This document shows, one piece after another, positions 11,456-22,018 of a stretch of 64,000 bases of DNA. The number at the start of each line of letters is the position of its first letter. The stretch's first letter is position 1. The stretch is from Haematococcus lacustris. Taxonomy: Eukaryota; Chlorophyta; Chlorophyceae; Chlamydomonadales; Haematococcaceae. The DNA lies in NCBI GenBank assembly GCA_030144725.1, contig JASKMD010000017.1:8570200-8634199 (forward strand). The letters are read 5' to 3'. The notes beneath the pieces are model-generated. The model was not told where the DNA came from, made no database searches, and saw only the letters and a program-made list of their open reading frames with translations. Made by a program: the position numbers and the translations under genes.

Positions 11456-11608
11456 TGCTGGGCGGCCATTTCAGTAGAACGGCTAAGTGAGGCGGCAGGC
11501 AAACAAAACTCATTCAACAAGGAACAACATGTCGGCCTGTGGGTAATCTCACTCAGCTACTACAAGCATGTTGTAGCATCCTCGGTCGCACCCTTGATGA
11601 CTACAAAC

Positions 11609-11878
11609 CAGTGAATTTTTTTTTGCGTAATACGTAACGATCGGAACCAAAAGCTTGTTTTCTAGGCCGGGATTTCGTTACCAAACGGACCCTTGCGTTG
11701 GCTGGCCACGGCTGCTTCGTAACCGAAAAATGCCTTTTGGTGTATAATATTTATACAAAAACAGTTTTTGGCATAAGAAAATCAACCAACTGCGTAACCA
11801 ACTGCGTAACCAGCCATGTGACGGTCCTGGACCCTTCGTGACCAGCATCAGCTTGGCTGTTTTGAAAAAAAAACACTG
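11609..11878. mobile_element. hAT-like MITE inserted in Fanzor copy 1 3' region
   Basis: The element begins CAGTGAATTTTTTTTT and ends AAAAAAAAACACTG, giving terminal inverted repeats CAGTG plus a T-run. It is flanked by CTACAAAC (11601-11608) and CTGCAAAC (11879-11886), an 8-bp duplication with one mismatch. Fanzor copy 2 has a single CTGCAAAC at the same place and no insert, so copy 2 is the empty site. CAGTG ends and 8-bp duplications are typical of hAT transposons. It is AT-richer than its surroundings and has no coding capacity. Confidence 0.88.
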
Positions 11879-11906
11879 CTGCAAACCCCAGTCCGGTGGC
11901 ACTCGT

Positions 11907-11928
11907 TCAAGGGGCTAATCCCCCTTGA
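11907..11928 (-). ncRNA. Conserved hairpin in Fanzor 3' region, copy 1
   Basis: TCAAGGGG and CCCCTTGA form a perfect 8-bp stem with a 6-nt loop. It lies about 70-95 nt after the stop codon. The same hairpin is in copy 2 and a GGGG/CCCC remnant is at 25584-25596. Fanzor guide RNAs come from the element's 3' region, so this may be part of the scaffold; it could also act in RNA 3'-end formation. Confidence 0.4.
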
Positions 11929-12000
11929 CCACTGGGCTCCTCATCAAAACTAACAGCACTATGCTTTGTAAGGCTAACAGCCTGCTCAAACTACCAGACC

Positions 12001-15000
12001 CTATGCATTGTTGTTGCGGGCCCGGCCATCTATGCCTCGGCGGTATTCTGCAGACCGGTGCAGCCTCTGCCTGGCCTTGGGCAGCCGGTCATTGACCCGC
12101 TTGTAGCACTGCTGGTACTCCTTGCCAACGGGGGGCAGAGCCTCCAGGTCCTTCCAGCTGCACAGCTCCAGGGGGCGCTGCTTGCTCTCCCCAATGCGCT
12201 GGAAATTGAGGCAGGGGTTGGTGTCCCGGTCCAGCCACCTGCCCCATGAGGGAGCCCGGGGTCGTGGCACCGGGCCAGGTGCAGCAGGGAGGGGCTGGGC
12301 TGGGGGGAGGGGAGGGGGGGCCTGGGCAGGGGGAGGGGGGTCCTGGGCAGGGGCAGGGGGTGGGTCCTGGGCAGGGGCAGGGGGGCCCTGGGCAGGCGGG
12401 TGCTGAGCTGGGGGAGGGGGAGGGGGGTTGGGCGGCACCTCATGGCACCACTTAAGGCCCCGCACATCCTTAGAATGCCGCAGGCTCCATGCTGGGCGCA
12501 ACAGCCGCTGGTTGACCTGGCCTGCTGGGGGTACCCAGTCTTCGGGCCTAGGCCGGTCATCTGGCAGGTGCAGCTCACATGGCTGGCGGGCATGCACAGA
12601 GGAGCTGACACGGCTGGTGCGGAACTCATCCACAATCACCAGCCTGTCTGGCCTGGGATCTGTGCTGGGCCTGCTGGGCTGCTCCACCACCCTGCGAAAC
12701 CCCTCCCGCACCGCATTGGCCTTCCACCCACCCTGGCTGAAGCGGCCCGCTCCCAGGAACACCGCCACTCCCCTCTCCTGGTGGTAGTGCTGGCGTGACA
12801 CCCACTTCATCCCATTCACCACCTGCAGGTCAGGTCAGGTCAGGTCAGGTCAGGTCAGGTCAGGTCAGGTCAGGTCAGGTCAGGTCAGGTCAGGTCAGGT
12901 CAGGTCAGGTCAGGTCAGGTCAGGTCAGGTCAGGTCAGGTCAGGTCAGGTCAGGTCAGGTCAGGTCAGGTCAGGTCAGGTCAGGTCAGGTCAGGTCAGGT
13001 CAGGTCAGGTCAGGTCAGGTCAGGTCAGGTCAGGTCAGGTCAGGTCAGGTCAGGTCAGGTCAGGTCAGGTCAGGTCAGGTCAGGTCAGGTCAGGTCAGGT
13101 CAGGTCAGGTCAGGTCAGGTCAGGTCAGGTCAGGTCAGGTCAGGTCAGGTCAGGTCAGGTCAGGTCAGGTCAGGTCAGGTCAGGTCAGGTCAGGTCAGGT
13201 CAGGTCAGGTCAGGTCAGGTCAGGTCAGGTCAGGTCAGGTCAGGTCAGGTCAGGTCAGGTCAGGTCAGGTCAGGTCAGGTCAGGTCAGGTCAGGTCAGGT
13301 CAGGTCAGGTCAGGTCAGGTCAGGTCAGGTCAGGTCAGGTCAGGTCAGGTCAGGTCAGGTCAGGTCAGGTCAGGTCAGGTCAGGTCAGGTCAGGTCAGGT
13401 CAGGTCAGGTCAGGTCAGGTCAGGTCAGGTCAGGTCAGGTCAGGTCATACCTTTTTGCAGAAGGCCTCAATGACACGATCCTGGGCATGGTGCAGCCCCA
13501 ACCGTTGCCTGCGCCAGCGTGGCTTGAGGTACTCCTCCCACAGTGCGTCCCAGGAGGCCTTTAGGGCCAGGATGTGGGCCTGGAGGCTGTCCATGGTTGT
13601 GCCAGCTGGGGTGGCAGCTGCCAGCTGCAGCAGCTGTGGCTGGATGGCAGTTGACCAGCGGGCTGTGTCCTGCTTGGCTTTGGTAAGCCCGCTGTCATGC
13701 TTCAGCTGCCCCTTAGTCAGCTCCCACTCCCACTGCCTCACCACCTGACCTGTGACTAGGTCCCGCATTGCATGCGCTGCCTTAATGGCCTGTGTGACGC
13801 CTAGGTCCACCCCAACTGCTATGTGGGTGGCTGCGCTGAAGTCACTGGTGGCTGTGAGCTCACACCCTATGCAATGCGGCTCCACTGGCTCCTTGACTAC
13901 CTGGTTGCGCACGAAGTGCACACTGACGCTGACCCCATCAGTCTCTACCCTGCGCGCAAAGTCCCACCCGCTGTTTTGCAGCTGGCTGTACTGGATGAAC
14001 TTCTGCCAATGGGGCAGGCTGTCTGCCTGAAGCTGGTCCCTTGTGAGGGTGGTCATGCCCAGGTCAGTCAGCACCCCATGCAGCACTCTGTCATCAATGA
14101 CGAAATGCCTGGCCCGCACCCCCACCATGGGGAGCATGGTGAAGGGGCGCGGGCAGGTGCGAGGGAGGTGGCGGTTGCCATGGGGTTTGGCGTGGGGGGC
14201 TGTCTGACAGCCCTCTAGGCTGCGGTTCACGAACAAGACATAGCGCACCCTACACTCTATAGGCAGCCTGCCTGCCCCCCCCTTCCCTATGGAGTCCTGT
14301 CCCTCCCGCCACGTGGCCGGCAGGCCCAGCAGCCTCCTGTACTACCTCTTCCTTCCACCAAGGCTGCCGCAGTACGCTGTTGGCCGGCAAGCGCCACCTG
14401 TGCTTTGGGTCCGGCTGGCTGTAGTCTAGGCAGCCTAGAACTAGCTGGGGGAAGCGCTTCTTCACCTCCCGGCTGAACCCTCACCCCACCACCCCCATCG
14501 CCTTGCCCCACTTGTTGATGAACCGCCCCGGGTGCCGGTAGAACTCCTGGATGCTGGTGATGATGGTGGTGGCGTTGGCGTTGAGAGAGTTGCCATCCCC
14601 TGTCAGGTGCACCTCATCCAGCTGCTGGAGCATTGCCACCGGCCAAGCGCTGCTGGGCTGCTCAAACACCGCCACCTCACCGGGCAGCAGCCTGATGCCG
14701 GGGTGGTGGGGGCCACGCATCAGGTGCTCAAGAACGCTGGCCTTGGTGAGCAGCTGCATGGCATTCTTGATCTGTGCCAGCAGCTGTGGGTCCCAGATGT
14801 CGAGCTGCACTGGGGGGGGCAGCTGGGCTGGGGCGGCTGCTGTGCGGGGGGAGGTGCGTGTGGCAACGCGGGGGTGGGCATAGGGAGGGCAGGCTGGGTC
14901 AGGTGGAGGAGGGGGGCCTGGGGCTGGACCTGCTGCTGGGAAGTCTTGGGTGGGCTGGGCTGGACTGGGCTGGCCTAGGAAAGAGGAAAGCAACACTGAC

Positions 15001-15302
15001 AGGCACAGGACTGCTGCCAGGCAGCATTGCTTGCTGCCCATGGTCATGCGCTTGTTAATCTCAGCCACAATGGCGTCGACTTGTGCGGGGCTGAGATCAG
15101 GCAGGGCTGCCTTCACAAGGCCACGCAGGCCAGCCTTGATGACCTGGCGCCTCTCGGCAATCACTACCTTGGCAGCCTGCCCCTGCCCCTGCCCCTGCCC
15201 CTGGACTTGCTGCCCACTGCCACTGGCGCCTGCAGACACGGGAAAGCACAGCACACGCACGGCAGGACTTGATGCACGAGGTCGCAATGTCGCGTGGGGC
15301 AC
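12001..15302 (-). CDS. Fanzor RNA-guided nuclease, copy 1 (N-terminal frame broken)
   Basis: Fanzor proteins are eukaryotic TnpB relatives that cut DNA guided by an RNA from their own 3' end. The C-terminal half is intact: exons 13451-14250 and 12001-12822 around a 628-bp intron of CTGAC units. Catalytic RuvC-like positions are present: the Asp in VGVDLGVTQ, the Glu in VDEFRTS and the Asp in DRDTNP. The cysteines of the usual zinc ribbon after DEFRTS are mostly absent. A Pro/Ala/Gln-rich linker separates the second and third motifs. The N-terminal region (14481-15302) reads into NKWGKAMGVVG, meets an in-frame TGA at 14478-14480, resumes as GFSREVKKRFPQ, then shifts frame between about 14260 and 14350 before ECRVRYVLF. 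These breaks could be inactivating mutations, short introns or assembly errors. The stop comes five codons earlier than in copy 2. Confidence 0.75.
12823..13450 (-). repeat. CTGAC pentamer array forming the Fanzor copy 1 intron
   Basis: About 124 tandem GGTCA units on the + strand, i.e. CTGAC in the sense direction. The intron starts GTATGACC and ends ACCTGCAG, so almost the whole 628-bp intron is repeat. It is exactly 24 units (120 bp) longer than the intron of copy 2. Confidence 0.95.
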
Positions 15303-15779
15303 ACTGCGCCGCGTCGTCAGTTAGCTTCGGGGCCTTTCCTCAAGCTCTGCAGCTTACCGGCTGCGGAGGGTGCTGGGGAGACGGGGCGCTTGCAGTTCCT
15401 TTTCGGGGACATCACAAGGACTGAGCAGCACCATCGAAGCGCAGTGGCCGTGCTGGGTGGTGCATCAGGTCGCCATCCAACCGGAGTGGCGGCAACCGGA
15501 ATGAGGCGGAAGTTAGATTCATTACACATATCACTTAGTTTCCACATTCCCGCACACATTTCCACATTCGCAACTGTTCATCAGGCTGACGTGCGGGCCC
15601 TCGTACAAATTAGTGGCTGGCTGGCTTATAAAACTTGAGCGTTAAGGCCTGAATCTTCAAAATACCGGTATGGCACGAAGAATCAGGATTCCTTGCAGAA
15701 CTCCTGCGCCTGCCCTGCCGCATGCGCCATGCGGTGCATGTGTGCTGGTGTCTGGAGCAGTGTCAGCAGCCCCCCACAC

Positions 15780-17320
15780 CACATGTGCAAGGGCAGTTAA
15801 AGTGGGGCAGGCTTAGGGGTCTCACTTGCCCACCCCCCTTCACCCATACCCCCATGGCCAGGGTAGGTATCCACTTCATCAAGCTGGACGGCAGAGTGCT
15901 CCACATGGTGTGCAAGCAGTTAGGGCTGACCGAGGAGTCTCCTTCACCACAGAGCCAGCCCTGAGCCAGCCCTGGGACAGGTGGCACAGGCAAGCTGGCC
16001 AACAGAGGGTTTGCATTTGGGTTTGAGTTTGAGAGCAAGGTGGAGACAGACGGTGTCAGCGTGGGTGTGCACTACACACGCCCCCTCGCCATCCATCCTC
16101 CCCCACCCCCAGCAGCAGGCCCCTCTAGCAGCATCAGCTACCCAGCGGCCGCCACAGGTGCAGCAGCAGCGGCCCATGAAGTGCGACTCCCCCACATAAG
16201 CAAGGCTCTAGCTGAGCCACGTGATTTTGTGTATGAATCAGCCAATGAATCAGCCAGTCAATGGGGTGGGCATTGACCCCGGCGTCCCCCAGGCAGTCAG
16301 TGTAGACTGGGACCAGGAGTCTGGTGGTAGCAGATCAGCTGGCCCGGTGGAAGCTGACCAAGGGCCAAATGCGGCAGGCCAAAGGCCTGAACAACTCACC
16401 CTAACAACAATGGCCTGAACAACAACACTCAGCGGAGGCTAGCACCGATCCAGCCCCACCACCAGCACCTGGCATCAGCCAGCTCAGCCGGCACCTCCCT
16501 GGTGGCTAATCTGAAGCACATCACCGTCAAACTGGCCACCTGGGACGCGGTGTGTGAGGTGTACCTGGCGGAGTTGTTTATGAAGCACCATAACCTAGCC
16601 AAGCAGCTGGTGGTGTTCTTTGGTGCAGCTGGCATTGGCACCCAGGGAGGCTGGGGTGCTGGCCCGCCAGCAAAGACCAACGGCAGAGCAGGGTGGTGCT
16701 AGTGGATAAGCATCACACCAGCCGGATTAGCTCAGCAGTGAACAGCCAGCAGCCCTGTGAGGAGCAGCTGAACCATGAGCAGCCCACCAGGCCTGCAGGC
16801 TGGAAGCCCCCAGCAGGTCAGGTGGACCTCCGCCTGCTGCGCCCAGCATGGAGCCAGCAGTGTGACTAGCCAGTGCGGGGCATGATGTGGTGCCTGATAG
16901 TGGCATCACGCAAGCCCCCACAGCCCTCACGCAACAGGCAGGCAGCCACACAGCCAGCAGCCTCAGAGCTAGGGCCTAGCACTCCCCCGCCAGCCAAGCG
17001 CAGCAAGCGCATCAAGGCTGAGCAGGCAGCTGGGCCCATGTAACCCACCAAGGGCAAAGGCAAGGGCAAGGCTGCCAAAGCCAAACCTGCACCACAGCCA
17101 GGCAGGTGGCTGGGCAGGGACTGCAATGCAGCGGTGAACATGCAGCGCATTTGGGAGAGCAGGTGGCGCCCACTGGAGCTGTGCTGGTGGCCAGAGCAGG
17201 GGAAGCTGCCAGCCAAGGGCAAGGAGTACCTTGGCCTGGGGTACAAGCGGGTCCGAGACCAGCCACCAAGGCCCAACAGCAGCAGGCTGCTGCGGCACAA
17301 TCTTGAGCTGTCACCAGGGT
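15780..17320 (+). pseudogene. Decayed Fanzor-like nuclease, copy 3
   Basis: Fragments in several frames align in order with copies 1 and 2. MARVGIHF..LDGRVLHMVCKQLG (about 15850) matches the start of the intact exon. GVGIDPGVPQAV (about 16265) is RuvC motif I. VFFGAAGIGTQGGW (about 16610) precedes motif II. VDKHHTSRISS (about 16700) is motif II with the catalytic Glu changed to Lys. GRDCNAAVNMQRIWESRWRPLEL (about 17115) is motif III. Stops and frameshifts separate the pieces, and the CTGAC intron is absent. Motif III (RDCNAAVN) is closer to the general TnpB/Fanzor consensus than RDTNPCLN of copies 1 and 2, so this is an older, divergent relative and not a sister copy. Not functional. Confidence 0.75.
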
Positions 17321-17600
17321 CAGGCAATGGTGTACATGGTAGGCGCCCATGCACATGTGCATGGGAACACTCCACACAACACCATTTTGAGTTGTCCCTA
17401 TTGATTATGTCCCTAGTGGTTTGACTCATACAGAGGTCCTAGTGAGGGACGAGGGGGCTGAGTCTAGGGGTTTGGCTGCCCAAGATGTTGCATCAGGAGA
17501 GGTGCTCGTATGCTGCATGATGAAGCATGGGGACGGGCATTGGCCTCAATCACATTGTGCCACAAATGTCAGACTGGCGACTTTAATCAGGACTTCTCAA
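17315..17600 (+). repeat. 3' end region of Fanzor-like copy 3
   Basis: Shares ordered sequence blocks with 3366-3690 (see that entry). It directly follows the last coding similarity of copy 3, so it is probably the element's 3' noncoding end. Confidence 0.55.
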
Positions 17601-18708
17601 GAGCATGACTAGCTTCGGGTTCGGCAACAGCGGTTAGGGGTGAATTCTGCAGATGCACCTGTCTGACGGTGGGGGCTATTCGGGGATGTGCGATGCCACC
17701 CAGGATACCACCCAGGTATAAATAGAAACCATGTAGCTGAGACGCGGCGCCGCTTTGACGACCAGTGGTAGGTTCTCTATTAGTTGGGACTGAGTTTCTG
17801 AGAGGGTGTGGGGTTTGAATGATTCACAGATTCGCCTTCACTAGGATGTGGCTCTGAGGCGATTTGGACTGTAGTAGAAGCTCTTGATTACTGGCGCATG
17901 TCGGGTGAGGTCCAGCACTTCAGAACGATAAAGACAGTTCATGTGCCACTACAGAGCAAGCCACTTACATGCTGCAGGGCTCAAGAAAGACAACATACAT
18001 AATCAAGCCAACACGTCACAAGACTGGTGTTCGATAACGAAATAGCATGGTCAACCAGGAATGGCGCACCCTCACCTGAAAAGGTTTTCGTGCCATACCC
18101 ATTTTGCGAGCCATCAGGGCATGCTTCCTGTGTTCCTGCAGAGTTTGGCAGGCTATGTCTGACCAGCCCACTTCTCAGGGCTTGGATGCCAGCTGTGCAT
18201 GCAGCTGCCACGCATAGTGCACTGCCAGTCAAGTCACAAGGCTAGAGCAAAGCCCCACAATAGTGCAGCCCAAGCAATGCATGCAGAATGTCCCTAGCAT
18301 CGTCACATGGGCCTCTGCCTACCAGCATGCAGCAACACACAGAGGCCAGCAGGAAGACCGGCAGTCAAGCAGCACCATGGCTGCAGTGGGACCACCAGCC
18401 CCACCAGGCAACCTAAGGCCAGCCTTACCTCATCAAGGGTTTGTAAGAGCCTACCAATGCCTTGGTTTGCCTAATCAGAGCAATACATCGCCACACACAA
18501 GGAATCTTCTGTAGGCTATTGTACTGCCGGTGTGTTCCCCTCAGCATTGCCTGCCCAACCCACCCAGCCTTCATGCTGCATGCTGCATGGAGTCCACCAG
18601 GGTCCTAATTACTCCGCCAGCACTGCGGGACCTACTATAGCTGTCTGAGGGGCGTGCCGCCGGCACTGCCTGCACGTTTGTGCTGCCGCTGACATTGCTG
18701 ACGTGGGC
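17601..18708. other. Gene-free interval
   Basis: No coding similarity or RNA gene is recognised. A TATA-like GTATAAATAG occurs at 17716-17725 without an obvious gene behind it. TTACA at 17965-17969 (TGTAA on the minus strand) is the only candidate poly(A) motif seen downstream of the Tubby gene. Confidence 0.5.
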
Positions 18709-20896
18709 CTATTCACAGGCCAGCTTGTTGTCAAAGGACGACAGGCAAATGCAAAAGGCTTGGAAGCCGGACATGGGCCACTGGTAGTCCATTGTGAATG
18801 TGTTTTTGCCGATCTGCAGCCAGGCAAGCCAGTGCATCACCAGCTGACCACAACAAAGAGCAAGGGCCCGGCGCAGCCGACAGGTGCTGCAAGGGTTCAA
18901 GGCATGACAAGATATACCACGCTTGCTGCTGGCATCCTGTGCTTAGTCATCAGGCCCAGCACTGTCTAAGGCTCGCAAAGCAAGCAGCTGGTGTTTGGCA
19001 GTAAGCAGTCAGGGTGTCATGCAGGTCTGTGGGTTCAGAGAGCTTTACCTATATCTGTGCAGCCACATGCTAGGTCATCAAGGTCATGCTGATGCACGGT
19101 CATCAGGCAGCCCCCTACCACTGTCGTCACCAGAATGCGGGTGCTGCTACAGCTCGTTTGCAACCATGTCAACAAGAGCCCACCTTGCCAAACTGCAGGA
19201 TGACATGGTTCTGGTTGTCATCGGTGACTAATTGGAAGTTCTTGACAGATGCCTCTGTCACTCTGCCGCTGAAATTGAGGCAGTATGCGTTGAGCTGCAC
19301 AGCACGGCAGTTAGCAGAAACCCCTTGCCACACTAAGTGCTGCAAAAGCGCCATCAGCATTGTGTTGAGGTCTAGAATGGTGGGTAAGTGCCTGGTAGGC
19401 TGCCGTGTCTCACATCTTCATTCCAGCGAGGGGGCTTGTTCCGCATGACCACCATATCCTCCAGCCCCTTGTTGGCTTTCACCCTGCACTCAAGCAGGCA
19501 CAGTCCTTGTTGCCCCACTCCTTGTTCCATTGCCAAGATCTAACCAGCTGTGTTACTCGTAAGGTAAGCATTGCACAAGTAGACACTGCATCAGCTGCCA
19601 CAATCCAGCCCAGGTGAAGATGTGGGTACAAACGAGGTAGAGGAGACCCAGGCTGGCGACTAACAAGAGCGGGCACTCACCGCTCCAGCAAGTTATCTGC
19701 CTCCATCCGCCGCCCTTCATGACTGACTGCTGGGATGACCGCTGTCATCTTGCGTGGCCCGCGGGTGCCCAGCACGTTGTACTGATATGTGATGCAGCCC
19801 AGCTCCTGCCGCGCACTGTGGTCGTCCCCGCTGGCCTTCTTCTCTGGCTTAACTCCACCATCAAAAATGGTGAACTCAGTGCCCACAAAGTTGGCACGGA
19901 GCTTTCCAAAGTAGTTGCTGCTCTCCCTGCTCAAGCTGGCCTGATCCAAGGATATGAGGTAGTTGCTGGTGGTCTGCTTCTTGCGCTTGCGTGCTGCCAG
20001 GAGGAAACGGCGGCCATCCTCAAGGTGCAGAGTGTACTGCATTGCACAGATGTCAGCCATGCCAGTAGGCCACATATGTGCATTGCGGAACCTGTACTTC
20101 AGCAATCGCTGCATCTTACCTTGGGGTACATCTTTGCAGAGCCTTTGTCGCGTATGATGTAGCACAGGACAGGTCCGTCCATGCGCCCAGGCTGCATAAG
20201 GAAGCTGGGAATGTCTGATGTGTCAAGGTTCCTGGGAGGGGGCAGTGCCTGAGGCTGTGTTGCAAAGCCCTGTCGGTGTTGCAAAGGTGTCATAGGCAGC
20301 CCTGCCTCTTCATTGGGGTCGAACACAGATGCAAGCCCATGAGCTGCTGCGCTGCTTGCAGGGGCGTTAGCCCGTCCTGCATATTCTGATGACTGTTGTG
20401 GACGACTCGGAGGCCTGGGCACAGGACTGTCTGGGTTCCTGGTCATTGGCGTGTCGTTTTGCTGATAGAGGCTGCCTTGCATCCGGGCTGCTCGCCGCTG
20501 AGCAAGTGATGATTTCTGCGCTTGCATTTTCGCTGCACTGCCAGGCCGAGCAGACGGGACCGCTTTCGCGGCTCCATCTTCAGCCATGCCTTCGGTAAAC
20601 AACTCGTTGGAATACACATTGACTGCAATGCAGAGCAGGAGCAGGGAGGCAACGCACATTACTTCGGAGCTCATTGCGGAGTTCAGCTTTGTGAGTGATT
20701 TGTCCCCACCTCCGTCCTTTGGCCATTGGTGCTGTGGTGATGCAGGTGACGGGCAGCCAGGCGAGTTAGGACAATACTGGTCGAGAACCGGCTGATATCG
20801 CTCGTAAACCCGCTCGTTTTCGCTGCAAACAGGCACGAGGAATGAAGCTGTAAGCATGGTGGGCAGGACGCTCCGGACCGGTAAGCTGTGCACCAT
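18709..20896 (-). CDS. Tubby-like protein (Tub domain)
   Basis: Five exons: 20120-20896, 19681-20036, 19414-19483, 19184-19294 and 18709-18813. All have GT-AG introns and matching phases; stop TAG at 18709-18711. The second half is a full Tubby domain: [116 protein letters not shown] and the closing [28 protein letters not shown]. The domain binds phosphatidylinositol-4,5-bisphosphate; family members act in membrane/ciliary protein delivery and signalling. The ATG at 20896 gives 472 aa. An internal ATG at 20587 (MAEDGAAK) gives 369 aa and would avoid a hydrophobic stretch ([12 protein letters not shown]) that is odd for this family, so the start is open. The Gln/Pro-rich N-terminal half is not conserved. 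Confidence 0.93.
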
Positions 20897-21039
20897 TGCT
20901 ACCTTTCCGACGACGACATCCAGTTGGGAGTGTGCGCTTGAGCGTCGTAATGTTTTGCGCCAAGTTTGCAGCTATGGCCTTCGTTCCTTAGAGTTCCCAC
21001 AAACGACGACCTTTTCTTTGTAACGGGGTCAGTCTAACG
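20897..21039. promoter_or_regulatory. Putative bidirectional promoter, Tubby / bS6
   Basis: Only 143 bp separate the outermost ATGs of the two divergently transcribed genes, so both promoters must share this space. If the internal Tubby ATG is used, the gap is about 450 bp. No clear TATA box is seen. Confidence 0.45.
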
Positions 21040-22018
21040 ATGATGCGCTTACAGCGTAAGTACCTGTTCATGTGGGCTTGCCATTTCGCAAAGGTTTTGT
21101 GTTGAACTGAATTACCGACCTCCTTTGCAGTGGGCTTTGCTTCAATAAGTCCCTTCACAGGCAAAGCAGCAATCCTACACAGTGCATATAGTCATGCAGT
21201 GCCTGCAGCGCCACGCCAGCAATGTTGTGTCTGCTCGGCCGCTAGCCCTTGTCCCAGCGCGCATCGCAGCAAAGCACGCATTTTCTTACGGCTCTCAGCA
21301 GAAGCGCAGCCATCCTGGCGTCGCTGCACGGGTTGCCTTGTCGCCAGTAGGTGGAGCACAGATGCAGCTGTGCTCCAGATGTCCTGCAGCGCTGCCAACA
21401 CCTACCACAATGTCACATCACAGAGCCTCACAGACTGTGGAGAGCCGCTTGTGGAGGGCATGGACCAGCCTGCCATCGACGACCTGCGCAGGCTTCCAGC
21501 AGGCTATCACTGGTGCGCGTGCAGCATGCCTTGGCCTCCAAATTATCCCTTCCTGAACGGATTTGCTCGTCGGACGCAGGTACGAGACGATGCTTATCTT
21601 GAACCCAGAGATGGATGACCTGGCGCGGTAGGTATGCTGTTACCACAATCTATTTTACTGGGAGACAGCAGCCATATGCATGTTGCAGGGACAAGGAGCT
21701 GGCCAAGTTTGAGGCCTACATCAACAAGGAGCAGTGCATCAACATTCAGGCTGTCCTTCGTTCTCGTACTCGCCTGGCATACCCAATGCAGAAGTGAGGG
21801 CTGATGCAGAAGTGAGGGGTGATGTATCTGTGCTGTAGATGAGAGCTGAAGACTTGACGTCAATGTGACGTGGCTGCAGGCATGTGGATGGCATCTATAT
21901 CCTGTACACTTTTGCAGCAAGGAAGCAGACAGCCCGTGTGATCCAACGGTTCCTTTCAAACCCAGAGTCTGGCTCAGAGGGCAACCTGCTGCGCCACATC
22001 ACTTTCCGCAAGTCATGA
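21040..22018 (+). CDS. Organellar ribosomal protein bS6
   Basis: Five exons: 21040-21055, 21131-21350, 21580-21627, 21689-21793 and 21880-22018. Phases match throughout and give 175 aa. The S6 domain is complete: [26 protein letters not shown], then [23 protein letters not shown] (the RRLAYPI..GIYVL motif of bacterial S6), and [10 protein letters not shown]. bS6 binds S18 and 16S rRNA in the small-subunit platform. The roughly 77-residue N-terminal extension is rich in Ser, Ala and Arg and poor in acids, as in a plastid or mitochondrial transit peptide; which organelle is not clear. The start rests on the strong GTAAGT donor after MMRLQ. A downstream ATG at 21194 lies in another frame that does not join the S6 exon in phase. 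Confidence 0.88.

Larger units (their letters stand above)
11498..15310 (-). mobile_element. Fanzor-type transposon, copy 1
   Basis: The segment contains the long Fanzor reading frame and a 3' noncoding region that matches copy 2 (40433-42785) almost base for base. The match ends at about 11498 (AAACAAAACTCATTC side). The 5' border is not defined; I end it near the start of coding similarity. The copy lies in inverted orientation to copy 2. No convincing target-site duplication was found. A 270-bp MITE interrupts the 3' region. Confidence 0.75.

Noticed and set aside
12795..13748. Repeats in the Fanzor introns as CRISPR-like arrays
   Set aside because: These are contiguous pentamers with no spacers, inside a spliceosomal intron.
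11488..15503. TGAGGCGG near both ends of Fanzor copy 1 as a target-site duplication
   Set aside because: Only 8 bp, and the positions do not agree with the coding limits. The 5' border is undefined.
17700..18000. Possible small-RNA gene downstream of the TATA-like GTATAAATAG
   Set aside because: No snRNA, snoRNA or tRNA motif could be recognised in the following 250 bp.
21194..21556. Alternative bS6 start at [12 protein letters not shown]
   Set aside because: The frame cannot join the RYETMLIL exon in phase, whereas the frame starting at 21040 can, through TAG|GTGGAG.
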